A stretch of DNA of 64,000 bases from Flavobacterium litorale (lineage in GTDB: Bacteria; Bacteroidota; Bacteroidia; Flavobacteriales; Flavobacteriaceae), in the NCBI RefSeq assembly GCF_019613795.1, contig NZ_CP080429.1:2661096-2725095 (forward strand), in the 5' to 3' direction. Numbering within the stretch: position 1 is the stretch's first letter; each line of letters starts with the position of its first letter. The translations under genes and the position numbers were made by a program. This document shows, one piece after another, positions 1 through 9,279 of this stretch. The notes below the pieces were generated by a model. It did not search any database. It was not told where the DNA came from and was given only the letters and a program-made list of their open reading frames with translations.

Positions 1-115
1 AATACGTCCCAAAGACCAGATTAAATATTTTCACAAGAAAGTTATCATTATTTATTGAAAAATAAATTACTGTAAATCAATTGTTTAAAAAATATAATCA
101 AAATTAAATAAATTA

Positions 116-322
116 TCACGCTACGCTATAATTATTATGCATATATTTGCAACAGACATAATGGATAAAACATATCATTCAGACCACATTAGAGTTGAAG
201 AACTTTGAATACCTCATAAGTATTTTTGAAGTGCGCTTCTTATGTCATTTAACTGTACTGTCTAAGCTAGACACGTTTAATAATTAAATCACTATTAAGC
301 ATTTTAATTATGCGTAGCGTGA
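116..322. repeat. Inverted repeat pair flanking a promoter and a CRISPR-repeat-like element
   Basis: Positions 116-140 and the reverse complement of 299-322 agree at about 22 of 25 positions, including an uninterrupted 11-mer (GCGTAGCGTGA on the guide strand) and, past one extra base, a further 7-base run. The left arm lies just upstream of a TAnnTTTG promoter box. The right arm directly abuts a degenerate CRISPR repeat at 323, exactly where a crRNA spacer would be. Either this is a hairpin-like DNA element, or the right arm is a guide and the left arm its target. Confidence 0.75.
142..149 (+). promoter_or_regulatory. Putative flavobacterial -7 promoter box TATATTTG
   Basis: TATATTTG is a perfect match to the Bacteroidota -7 consensus TAnnTTTG. 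No clear TTG is seen at -33; that position (about 116-126) is occupied by the inverted-repeat arm TCACGCTACGC. Transcription would start near 156 and run rightwards through the degenerate repeat at 323. No open reading frame of convincing length follows, so the product would be an RNA. Confidence 0.5.
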
Positions 323-377
323 GTTGTGAATTGATTTCAAAATTGTTATTTACAAAATTAGGCAGTACAGTTTTTTA
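156..377 (+). ncRNA. Candidate scaRNA/CreR-like guide RNA with a solitary degenerate CRISPR repeat
   Basis: A plus-strand RNA starting after the TATATTTG box would carry at 323-346 a sequence identical at 23 of 24 positions to the crRNA-sense 5' part of the array repeat, the part that pairs with tracrRNA. The bases just before it (293-322) occupy the spacer position; their last 11 bases match the minus strand at 116-126 exactly. Positions 251-265 (AACTGTACTGTCTAA) and 358-372 (TTAGGCAGTACAGTT) form a 15-pair stem with one G-U pair, followed by a T-run at 371-376 that may end the RNA. Short guides of about 11-15 nt direct Cas9 to repress without cutting in Francisella scaRNA and Streptococcus tracr-L. 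Expression and function here are inferred. Confidence 0.42.
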
Positions 378-466
378 AAAACGAAAAACGCGATCCGAAG
401 ACCGCGTTAAATGTTTTCACAACGGAATAATCCTTATTGCGAATTGTTTTCAAAATTGTAGCACAA
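378..466 (-). ncRNA. tracrRNA of the type II-C Cas9 system
   Basis: Read on the minus strand, 460-437 is an anti-repeat (TACAATTTTGAAAACAATTC and on) complementary to the array repeat over about 24 bases, with one G-U pair and one mismatch. It is followed by AAGGATTATTCCG, the short nexus hairpin typical of Bacteroidota II-C tracrRNAs, then TTGTGAAAAC and a strong terminator hairpin. A TATATTTTG box (480-472) could serve as its -7 element, giving a start near 466. The RNA pairs with crRNA, is required for processing and loading, and diverges from cas9. The orientation fixes the transcribed strand of the array as minus. Confidence 0.88.
381..408 (-). terminator. Rho-independent terminator of tracrRNA
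   Basis: On the minus strand AACGCGGTC and GATCGCGTT form a 9-pair stem (one G-U) around a TTCG tetraloop, followed by TTTTCG and further Ts. It doubles as the 3' hairpin of the tracrRNA. Confidence 0.88.
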
Positions 467-620
467 TTATACAAAATATATTTTTAATACTAACTTCATT
501 TTTTGCTTAATTTGGAAAAAATACCCATTATTGGGGATAAAACTTACGAGCTACTTTTATAATTTTATCGTAGTTAAAATTTAGATAATATATTACCCCC
601 TAAAAAATAATTTACTAAAC

Positions 621-3600
621 ATGAAAAAAATATTAGGACTTGATTTAGGCTCTGCCTCTATAGGCTGGGCATTCGTACATGAAGATGATATAGACAAAAA
701 ATCTGAAATTATAAATACTGGAGTTCGTATTGTACCACTAACTACAGAAGAGGAATCGGACTTTAAAAAAGGAAATACCATTTCTATTAATGCCGACAGA
801 ACACTGAAACGTGGAGCAAGGAGAAACTTACAACGTTTTAAACTAAGGCGTGAGGCTTTACTTGAAATTTTTAAAGAAGCTGGATTTATACCACAGGATT
901 ATCATTATGCCGAAGATGGAGAGAATACTACTTTTTCTACTTACGAATTAAGGGCTAAAGCAGCAACCGAGATGATTTCGAAAGAAGAGTTAGTCAAAGT
1001 ACTGCTAATGATTAATAAAAAACGGGGCTATAAAAGCAGCCGTAAAGCAAAATCGGAAGAAGAAGGGCAGGCAATTGACGGTATGGCGATAGCCAAAGAG
1101 CTATATACTAAAAATATCACTCCTGGGCAGTGGGTATATACCAGCCTATCCGAAGGCGGAAAGTACATTCCTGACTTTTACCGTTCTGACCTTATTAGCG
1201 AATTTGAAAAAATTGTACGCTTCCAGAATCAGTTTTATCCTGAAATTTTTAATGATAAACTGTTGGAAGTTATAAAAGTTGAGAAATCCAAAGTTTCCGA
1301 TTATTTCAAGACATTACATATAGAGCTTGCCGAAAATAAAGGTAATTATCAGGAAAAAAGATTACAACAATATGAATGGCGGGCTAATGCTGTAAAGCAG
1401 GAATTAACCCCACAAGAAACTGCTTATATACTAACGGAGATTAAGAAGCAGATTAATAACTCAAGTGGTTATTTAGGCGCTATTAGCGACCGCAGTAAAG
1501 AATTGTATTTTGATAGCCTTACCGTAGGGCAATATCTGTATCAACAACTTAAAGAAAATTCACATAATAGCCTGAAAAACCAAGTGTTTTACCGTCAGGA
1601 TTATATGGACGAGTTTGATAAAATATGGAAAATACAATCAAAGCATCATAAAGAACTCACCGAAGCACTTAGAAAAGAAGTTAGAGATATTACTATTTTT
1701 TACCAAAGGCGTTTAAAATCGCAAAAACACCTGATAAGCCACTGCGAATTTGAAAAACAGCATAGGGTTATCCCAAAATCATCTCCCCTATTTCAGGAGT
1801 TCAGGATATGGCAAAACATTAATGCTATTGTTATTAAAAATACTGAAACAAAAGAAACCTTGCTTTTAGATGAAGATGCTAAAGATAGCCTTAGTGAGGC
1901 ACTAAACTTTAAAGATAATTTAACCGATTTACAGCTTCTTAAATTCTTTAATCTGGATAAACGAGTGCATGAGGTTAACTTTAAAAAAATTGAAGGTAAC
2001 AGAACCAATACAGCATTGTATAAGGCTTTTGAAGCTATTTTACGACAGGAAGGACAGGATGCCCTTGACTTCTCTAAAATGGATGCTGAGGATATAAAGA
2101 GTACAACAGCATTATTATTTAAGGACCTGAATATTGATACCCATATTATAGATTTTAATGCTGAGCTACAAGGTAATGACTTTGACAAACAACCATATTA
2201 CCAGTTATGGCACCTACTCTATTCGGCAGAAGATGATGCTAAACTAAAAGATACATTACAGGAAAAATTTGGCTTTAAGCCAGAACACACGCACCATATT
2301 GCTAATGTAGACCTGCAAGCTGATTATGGTAACTTGAGTGCTAAAGCGATAAAAAAGATACTCCCTGAGTTAAAAGATGGGCATATGTATGATAAAGCAT
2401 GCGATATGGCGGGCTACAATCATTCTTCATCATTAACAAAAGAAGAGAATGAGAACAGACCTCTAAAAGAAAAATTGGAACTTCTAAAAAAGAATAGTCT
2501 TCGTAATCCTGTGGTTGAGAAAATACTTAATCAAATGATAAATCTGGTTAATGCTATTATTGCCGACCCTACAATGGGAACGCCTAATGACATACGCGTA
2601 GAATTAGCTCGTGAACTTAAGGCGAACAGTGAACAGCGTGGGGAAATGACTAGGGCAATAAATAAAGCTACGAAAGAACATGAAGAGATAAGAAAATTAC
2701 TAAAATCGGAATTTGGCATACCAAGAGTAACACGAAATGATATTATACGCTATAAACTATGGAAAGAAACGAATGGTATATCTATATATACAGGTAAGTG
2801 CATAGAGGCATCTAAACTATTTACTAAAGAATACGATATTGAACATATAATACCCAAATCACGATTGTTTGATGATAGTTTTTCTAATAAAACGCTTTGC
2901 GAAAGGCAATTTAATATTGATAAAGCCAACCGTACTGCATTCTCAATCTGTCAAGAGAAACATAGCGAATTTGAGTTCGAACAATATCAAAAACGTGTTA
3001 ATGAATTGTTTACATCTGGTAAGATAAAATATACTAAATACAAAAAGCTCTTAATGGCTGACAATGAAATCCCAGAAGGGTTTATTGAAAGGCAGTTAAG
3101 AGAGTCACAGTATATTGCCAAAAAAGCTAAAGAATTGTTACAGGAAGTTTCAAGAAATGTAACTCCTACTATTGGAAGTATTACCGATAGGCTACGTGAA
3201 GACTGGGAATTGATTGAAGTAATGAAAGAACTTAACTGGGACAAGTACCATAAACTGGGACTTACCAGAGAAGAAACGGGTAAAGGCGGTGAGCGTTTAC
3301 GAAAAATTAATGACTGGACGAAACGTAACGACCACCGCCACCACGCTATGGATGCTCTAACGGTAGCTTTTACAAAACCACAATATATTAATTATTTAAA
3401 TAACCTTAATGCTAGAGATAGAGATGGTAAAAAGATTAATAGTATATTAGGTATCGAAGAAAAATACTTAGAGTATAAAAAGGGTAAACTAAAATTCAAA
3501 TCACCCATTCCAAATTTTAGAGAAGAAGCGAAAAAACATTTAGAAAACATTATTGTTTCGTATAAGGCGAAGAATAAAGTAGTTACTAAGAATAAGAATA

Positions 3601-4670
3601 TTACTAAAACAGCTAAAGGTACCAATAGTAAAATACAACTTACACCACGTGGGCAACTACATAAGGAAACAGTATATGGTAAAATAGTACAGTATAATAA
3701 AAAACAGGTAAAAGTAAATGCAGGCTTTACTGCCGATGTTATTAAGCAGGTAGTTAATGCAGCATATAAAGATGCTTTGTTAACGCGTTTGGAAGCTAAT
3801 GACGGCGATCCTAAAAAGGCATTTACAGGTAAAAACTCACTAACCAAAAACCCCGTTTACTTAAATAATAATACTCAGGTTGTTCCTGATAAAGTAGAAA
3901 TATCGTCCCCCATAGAGGTGTATACGATACGAAAAGAGGTTACTCCTGATAACTTTAAAGATGAGAGAAGCATCAATAAAGTTATTGACGCTAAAGTAAG
4001 AGAATTGCTTTTAAACCGACTAAGGGAATATGGCGATGCTAAAAAAGCTTTTTCAAATCTTACTGAAAACCCTATTTGTTTAAATAGAGAAGAAAATATA
4101 ACTGTAAAACGAGTTACTATAAGTGGTGTTAGTAATGTAGAAGCATTGCATACCAAAAAAGACCATAATGGCAACGAAATTTTGGATAACAAAGGTAAAC
4201 CTATTCCTACTGATTTTGTGAGTACTGGTAATAACCATCATGTAGCCATTTACAGGGATGACAGAGGCAACTTACAAGAAGAGGTTGTTTCTTTTTACGA
4301 GGCTGTAATACGCAAAAATTTAGGGCTTCCTATTATTGATAAAAATCATAAAAATGGGTGGGAGTTTTTATTTACCATGAAACAAAATGAGTTTTTTGTT
4401 TTCCCAAATACTGAAACTGGTTTTGACCCTGAAACTATTGATTTACTTGATCCTAAAAACAGGGAACTAATTAGCCCTAATTTATTTAGAGTGCAAAAAA
4501 TAGCGACAAAAAATTATTATTTCAGACATCATCTTGAAACCACAGTTGAAGATAAAAAAGAGCTGAAAAATATTACCTATAAACCAATACAAAGCCTTAA
4601 ACCTATTGAACCTATCATAAAAGTAAGAGTCAATCATTTAGGACATATAGTACAAGTCGGAGAATATTAA
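621..4670 (+). CDS. cas9: CRISPR-associated endonuclease Cas9, type II-C
   Basis: RNA-guided DNA endonuclease of 1349 aa, the usual size of Bacteroidota II-C enzymes. All nuclease signatures are present: RuvC-I motif LGLDLGSASIGW with Asp8, RuvC-II IRVELAREL with Glu661, the HNH motif YDIEHIIPKS with His742, and RuvC-III NDHRHHAMDAL with His908 and Asp911. An arginine-rich bridge helix (LKRGARRNLQRFKLRRE) follows RuvC-I. The C-terminal third should hold the PAM-interacting domain. No Shine-Dalgarno is evident, as is normal for this phylum. It is the first gene of the cas9-cas1-cas2 operon, with 11 bp to cas1; the absence of csn2 and cas4 gives subtype II-C. The enzyme appears intact and active. 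Confidence 0.97.
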   Translation: MKKILGLDLGSASIGWAFVHEDDIDKKSEIINTGVRIVPLTTEEESDFKKGNTISINADRTLKRGARRNLQRFKLRREALLEIFKEAGFIPQDYHYAEDGENTTFSTYELRAKAATEMISKEELVKVLLMINKKRGYKSSRKAKSEEEGQAIDGMAIAKELYTKNITPGQWVYTSLSEGGKYIPDFYRSDLISEFEKIVRFQNQFYPEIFNDKLLEVIKVEKSKVSDYFKTLHIELAENKGNYQEKRLQQYEWRANAVKQELTPQETAYILTEIKKQINNSSGYLGAISDRSKELYFDSLTVGQYLYQQLKENSHNSLKNQVFYRQDYMDEFDKIWKIQSKHHKELTEALRKEVRDITIFYQRRLKSQKHLISHCEFEKQHRVIPKSSPLFQEFRIWQNINAIVIKNTETKETLLLDEDAKDSLSEALNFKDNLTDLQLLKFFNLDKRVHEVNFKKIEGNRTNTALYKAFEAILRQEGQDALDFSKMDAEDIKSTTALLFKDLNIDTHIIDFNAELQGNDFDKQPYYQLWHLLYSAEDDAKLKDTLQEKFGFKPEHTHHIANVDLQADYGNLSAKAIKKILPELKDGHMYDKACDMAGYNHSSSLTKEENENRPLKEKLELLKKNSLRNPVVEKILNQMINLVNAIIADPTMGTPNDIRVELARELKANSEQRGEMTRAINKATKEHEEIRKLLKSEFGIPRVTRNDIIRYKLWKETNGISIYTGKCIEASKLFTKEYDIEHIIPKSRLFDDSFSNKTLCERQFNIDKANRTAFSICQEKHSEFEFEQYQKRVNELFTSGKIKYTKYKKLLMADNEIPEGFIERQLRESQYIAKKAKELLQEVSRNVTPTIGSITDRLREDWELIEVMKELNWDKYHKLGLTREETGKGGERLRKINDWTKRNDHRHHAMDALTVAFTKPQYINYLNNLNARDRDGKKINSILGIEEKYLEYKKGKLKFKSPIPNFREEAKKHLENIIVSYKAKNKVVTKNKNITKTAKGTNSKIQLTPRGQLHKETVYGKIVQYNKKQVKVNAGFTADVIKQVVNAAYKDALLTRLEANDGDPKKAFTGKNSLTKNPVYLNNNTQVVPDKVEISSPIEVYTIRKEVTPDNFKDERSINKVIDAKVRELLLNRLREYGDAKKAFSNLTENPICLNREENITVKRVTISGVSNVEALHTKKDHNGNEILDNKGKPIPTDFVSTGNNHHVAIYRDDRGNLQEEVVSFYEAVIRKNLGLPIIDKNHKNGWEFLFTMKQNEFFVFPNTETGFDPETIDLLDPKNRELISPNLFRVQKIATKNYYFRHHLETTVEDKKELKNITYKPIQSLKPIEPIIKVRVNHLGHIVQVGEY

Positions 4671-4681
4671 TCTATCAAGAT

Positions 4682-5918
<1,237 letters not shown>

Positions 5919-5955
5919 TTCAGGATTGGAAAAATTTATAGTACTAAAAGAACAC

Positions 5956-5977
5956 ATAGAGGTTGCCTCTATATTTT
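5956..5977. terminator. Short hairpin between cas2 and the array
   Basis: ATAGAGG, loop TTG, CCTCTAT, then ATTTTC on the plus strand and GTGTTCTTTT on the minus strand. It could end the cas operon from one side and the convergent minus-strand array transcript from the other. The stem is only 7 pairs, so it is a weak terminator candidate. Confidence 0.45.
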
Positions 5978-5978
5978 C

Positions 5979-6032
5979 ATATTCAAAACTTTATCATAAT
6001 TACCAACATACCAGTTATTTAAATATAGGTAT
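5979..6032. promoter_or_regulatory. CRISPR leader with an inverted repeat at the leader-repeat junction
   Basis: AT-rich leader on the cas side of the array. CCAACATACC (6003-6012) and GGTATGTTGG (6028-6037) are a perfect 10-bp inverted repeat whose right arm runs into the first array repeat. This end has intact repeats while the far end is degenerate, so it is the adaptation end. The inverted repeat may position Cas1-Cas2, or fold at the 3' end of the minus-strand transcript. Confidence 0.5.
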
Positions 6033-7441
6033 GTTGGGAATCATGAGTAAAAATACAATTTTGAAAGCAATTCACAACTTTAAAGATAACGATAAAAGTA
6101 CGAATTTTGTTGGGAATCATGAGTAAAAATACAATTTTGAAAGCAATTCACAACCAGCACGTCCTTTTTAATTTCATCGGCGTGGTTGGGAATCATGAGT
6201 AAAAATACAATTTTGAAAGCAATTCACAACTCAATTATATTTCTAATACTTTTCATAAATGTTGGGAATCATGAGTAAAAATACAATTTTGAAAGCAATT
6301 CACAACATAACCTCCGGTAATGCTACAGTATGTAATGTTGGGAATCATGAGTAAAAATACAATTTTGAAAGCAATTCACAACACGACGGGCGAAGCGGAT
6401 AACCTTAAACTCGTTGGGAATCATGAGTAAAAATACAATTTTGAAAGCAATTCACAACTCTTTTACAATGTAAGAACCAGGCTTCCACGTTGGGAATCAT
6501 GAGTAAAAATACAATTTTGAAAGCAATTCACAACAATCTCGTCATTGAATATTTTATCCACTAAGTTGGGAATCATGAGTAAAAATACAATTTTGAAAGC
6601 AATTCACAACGTACCTTGTTAGGGAATCGAACCCAACCCGTTGGGAATCATGAGTAAAAATACAATTTTGAAAGCAATTCACAACGGAGGCAGGCGCAGG
6701 AACGGCAGCCGAAAGTTGGGAATCATGAGTAAAAATACAATTTTGAAAGCAATTCACAACGGAATGATAGCAGGCAAGACAATAGATGCAGTTGGGAATC
6801 ATGAGTAAAAATACAATTTTGAAAGCAATTCACAACAGTCAATTAGTTTTTCCATTTTGAATATAGTTGGGAATCATGAGTAAAAATACAATTTTGAAAG
6901 CAATTCACAACTCAATGATACCTAACACAGTAATACCTTCGGTTGGGAATCATGAGTAAAAATACAATTTTGAAAGCAATTCACAACAGTACTATAAACT
7001 ACAAAAACATATATCTAGTTGGGAATCATGAGTAAAAATACAATTTTGAAAGCAATTCACAACAAATAAATAATCATCAATCTCATTAATCTCGTTGGGA
7101 ATCATGAGTAAAAATACAATTTTGAAAGCAATTCACAACTGTAAAGGTTAGCTTTGTCTATTTTATGGTGTTGGGAATCATGAGTAAAAATACAATTTTG
7201 AAAGCAATTCACAACAAGAACCTTATTTATTTTACGTATGAGTCGTTGGGAATCATGAGTAAAAATACAATTTTGAAAGCAATTCACAACGACAATTGAG
7301 CGAACATTTGAGCAAAAATAGTTGGGAATCATGAGTAAAAATACAATTTTGAAAGCAATTCACAACATAGATTTTATGCTACATTTTATCCATTAGTTGG
7401 GAATCATGAATAAAAATACAATTTTGAAAGCAATTCACCCT
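6033..7441 (-). CRISPR. Type II-C CRISPR array, 19 repeats and 18 spacers
   Basis: Repeats of 46 bp start at 6033, 6109, 6185, 6261, 6337, 6413, 6489, 6565, 6640, 6715, 6791, 6866, 6942, 7018, 7094, 7170, 7245, 7321 and 7396. In crRNA sense (minus strand) the repeat begins GTTGTGAATTGCTTTC and ends GATTCCCAAC. Spacers are 29 or 30 bp and all different. The 18 inner repeats are identical by eye; the last one (7396-7441) has G-to-A at its base 15 and a diverged end. This fits II-C biology, in which the degenerate repeat lies at the upstream end of transcription and the adaptation end faces cas2. Spacer 6611-6639 resembles the 3' part of a tRNA gene. Confidence 0.98.
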
Positions 7442-7724
7442 CCCCTCCGCATGTTAAGACCGTGACATCCCTCTATGAGTCCTGATAATCTGGCTAACCA
7501 AAATAACAGCAAGAAACTTAATACGGAATCTAATAACCTTATCAGTCCTCTAAGATCAAGAGCAAGCTTTATAAAGTCATATGATTTAATATGGATAAAC
7601 CACCTCTTTTTTATATCAAAAGGAATCATTTTAAGGTATAAAAGCCCCCTATTTGTTTAACCATTGTTTAACCCTTAAAAATAAAAAAGGCTTTCCGATT
7701 TCTCGGAAAGCCCTTATTTTACTT
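7442..7724. other. Intergenic spacer between CRISPR array and island junction
   Basis: Two overlapping reading frames of about 61-64 codons on opposite strands show no recognisable family and are not called. The only clear element is a terminator-like hairpin at its right end. This sequence should be the original chromosomal flank downstream of the tRNA-Met gene. Confidence 0.5.
7689..7720. terminator. Rho-independent terminator (bidirectional)
   Basis: GGCTTTCCGA (7689-7698), loop TTTC, TCGGAAAGCC (7703-7712), with CTTATTTT to the right and A-runs to the left that read as Ts on the minus strand. It sits immediately 3' of the tRNA fragment, so it is probably the original terminator of the tRNA-Met transcript before island insertion. 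Confidence 0.8.
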
Positions 7725-7846
7725 GTAGCGAAGACGGGGTTTGAACCCGTGACCTCAGGGTTATGAATCCTGATTTATTGCAAAATTTAGCGCTTTTTAA
7801 GATTGATTTTCAGAAAATCGTGTACTGTTTCGTGTACTGTTATTAA
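7725..7846 (-). repeat. Island attachment site (left end of island A): tRNA-Met 3' fragment plus element end
   Basis: 7725-7772 repeats the last 48 bp of the tRNA-Met gene at 41215-41262 with one mismatch, starting in the anticodon arm. The next 74 bp have no tRNA match but are nearly identical to 28385-28458, so they are the conserved end of the integrated element. Two direct copies of CGTGTACT (7819-7826, 7831-7838), 12 bp apart, match a similarly spaced pair inside the integrase gene and are probable arm-type integrase sites. Confidence 0.85.
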
Positions 7847-7983
7847 AGTGCAAAATAATTATATTTTCTATTATCTTGACATGTTTTTTCGGATATTTCA
7901 CTTCTAGTTATGTGCTATTGAAATTACGATTTAGATGCGATATTGGAAATAGTGTTTAAGACAAAAAGAAAAATATTACCAAA

Positions 7984-8706
7984 CTACATATCGAGACACA
8001 CATACTTATTAATCATATAATTAGTTATTGGTTTTAATGTTTTACCTGTTCCTGGGTGTAACCCTACTGAGGTAAAAAACTCCAACTCCTTTCTTGCATT
8101 CTTTCCATACCAAATTTTAACTTTCCCTGTTGGGTCAAAAAACTCAGTATCACAATCAACAGATATCTTTCTAAGATTGTCAACCCGATCTTCACTATAT
8201 AGTTTTAATTGCGAAAGATTATATTTTTCCAAATCAAAGCTTACTTCAATATATCTATCATTCTCCCATATCATCCAACGCTCATTGTTGGAAAAATGGA
8301 GAATTAATAAAATTACAGCCATACAAATTGTACTACTTATTATAAGGAGTACCTTATTACTCTTCAAACTTGTTAATGTGCTATTTAATTTTTTAGGAGA
8401 GTATTCCCCTGCAGAATTTCTAATTTTATTAGCTTCTTTAAAACTTTCAAAGTTATCATAACCCAAATAGCTACAAAGTGCTTGTACTACTTCTGACCTG
8501 TTAATTAGCAATTCATCTTCATTTTGATTTAATGCCGATTTATAGTATTTAGTAAGGCTTCTTTCTCCAAAAGGGAATTTCTGATTTTCACCGATAAAAT
8601 CAGACAACACTTTGGCAGCAGCGGTATCTGAGGTCGTTGTACCATTTTTATCCTTCTCTCTTGCTTTTACTTCTTGAAAAGCACTAATTATCAAATTCCT
8701 GTGCAT
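7984..8706 (-). CDS. Hypothetical single-pass membrane protein
   Basis: 240 aa, not assigned to a named family. The first 110 residues are soluble and charged, with a helical pattern (AAKVLSDFIGE, SLTKYYKSAL, VVQALCSYLGYDNFESF) that looks like a small DNA- or protein-binding module. A membrane segment follows at about 116-137 (VLLIISSTICMAVILLILHF), then about 100 residues, probably outside the cytoplasm. Anti-sigma-like regulators have this shape, but no signature supports that. It is the first gene inside island A and divergent from the lipoprotein/kinase operon. Confidence 0.6.
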   Translation of the reverse strand: MHRNLIISAFQEVKAREKDKNGTTTSDTAAAKVLSDFIGENQKFPFGERSLTKYYKSALNQNEDELLINRSEVVQALCSYLGYDNFESFKEANKIRNSAGEYSPKKLNSTLTSLKSNKVLLIISSTICMAVILLILHFSNNERWMIWENDRYIEVSFDLEKYNLSQLKLYSEDRVDNLRKISVDCDTEFFDPTGKVKIWYGKNARKELEFFTSVGLHPGTGKTLKPITNYMINKYVCLDM

Positions 8707-8832
8707 AATTCAAATATAATTTACTGGTTATTAATTTAATAGAAATTTTATCGAAAATAAAATTCTTAAAATTTTCCGCTTCTTTTCAACCGTATTTCCA
8801 TTACCTAAATAGAAGAATCACTTCATTTGCTT

Positions 8833-9026
8833 CAGAATTGATTATGGCCTTACACGCAATAAGGTTTGCGAAAATCAATTCTGTTGGAGCTATAAGGTAA
8901 AGCTGTGTAACACCCGAGAAGTAATTATACCTCTTTACTTATTAGATCCTACTTCTCAACTAAGGAGAGACGTCCTCCCATTTTTCAATGTGTAATAATA
9001 TCCGAATACTAAACTCGGACAGCTAC
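8833..9026 (+). promoter_or_regulatory. Hairpin-rich leader upstream of the small lipoprotein gene
   Basis: The 348-bp gap between 8706 and 9055 holds several clean inverted repeats: CAGAATTGATT (8833-8843) with AATCAATTCTG (8873-8883), CCTTA/TAAGG nested inside it, GAGAAGTA (8916-8923) with TACTTCTC (8950-8957), and CCGA/TCGG near 9002-9018. AGCTGTGTAACACCC (8901-8915) is partly repeated as AGCTACACCC (9021-9030). It does not match a riboswitch class that I recognise. It could be a structured 5' leader or a separate small RNA. Confidence 0.4.
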
Positions 9027-9054
9027 ACCCATGTTTAATTTTAAATAATTCAAA

Positions 9055-9246
9055 ATGAATAAAATAAATTTATTATTGCTTATGGTTTTCCTCAATATAA
9101 CATTTTCTTCGTGTTCTACGGATGACCTACCGAACTCAAAAAGTAATGCAGCCGAGGCAACCACCTTATGTTGTGGTGAAGATGGCGATTTGCCTCCTCC
9201 TCCTCCTCCGCCACCACCTCCTATAGATACGGGATTGAAAAAGTAA
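9055..9246 (+). CDS. Small lipoprotein with a poly-proline tail
   Basis: 63 aa. An N-terminal lipoprotein signal (MNKINLLLLMVFLNITFSSC) puts the lipid-bearing cysteine at residue 20. The mature part is only about 44 residues and contains a CC pair and ten consecutive prolines (DLPPPPPPPPPPIDTGLKK). It is not a family I can name. It lies 33 bp upstream of a sensor kinase gene on the same strand and is probably cotranscribed with it, which suggests a secreted signal or accessory factor for the two-component system. Confidence 0.68.
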   Translation: MNKINLLLLMVFLNITFSSCSTDDLPNSKSNAAEATTLCCGEDGDLPPPPPPPPPPIDTGLKK

Positions 9247-9279
9247 CTGATATACAAAAAGATTAATTAATTTAGAGGG

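Noticed and set aside
116..322. Simple MITE or insertion with terminal inverted repeats
   Set aside because: No target duplication is visible and the right arm stops exactly at a CRISPR-repeat boundary; a guide-target relation explains this better, but a MITE is not fully excluded.
621..4670. Minus-strand open frames of 60-150 codons across cas9
   Set aside because: All lie fully inside cas9 and have no signals or families of their own.
5926..7332. Open frames inside the array (5926-6126 plus strand, 6554-6802 and 7102-7332 minus strand)
   Set aside because: They are translations of the repeats (recurring VVNCFQNCIFTHDSQ) and end with them; no protein is expected.
6033..7441. Array read from the leader side on the plus strand
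   Set aside because: The tracrRNA with its terminator is on the minus strand and pairs only with minus-strand crRNA; the degenerate repeat also lies at the 7441 end.
7435..7660. Two overlapping short frames between array and island
   Set aside because: Opposite strands, no family, no start signals, low-complexity composition.
8901..8915. Cobalamin or other known riboswitch
   Set aside because: The conserved boxes of the classes I know are absent, and the downstream gene is not a transporter or biosynthetic gene.
9009..9257. Antisense frame with a poly-glycine run
   Set aside because: It is the shadow of the CCT/CCA codons of the poly-proline lipoprotein, which has a proper lipoprotein signal.
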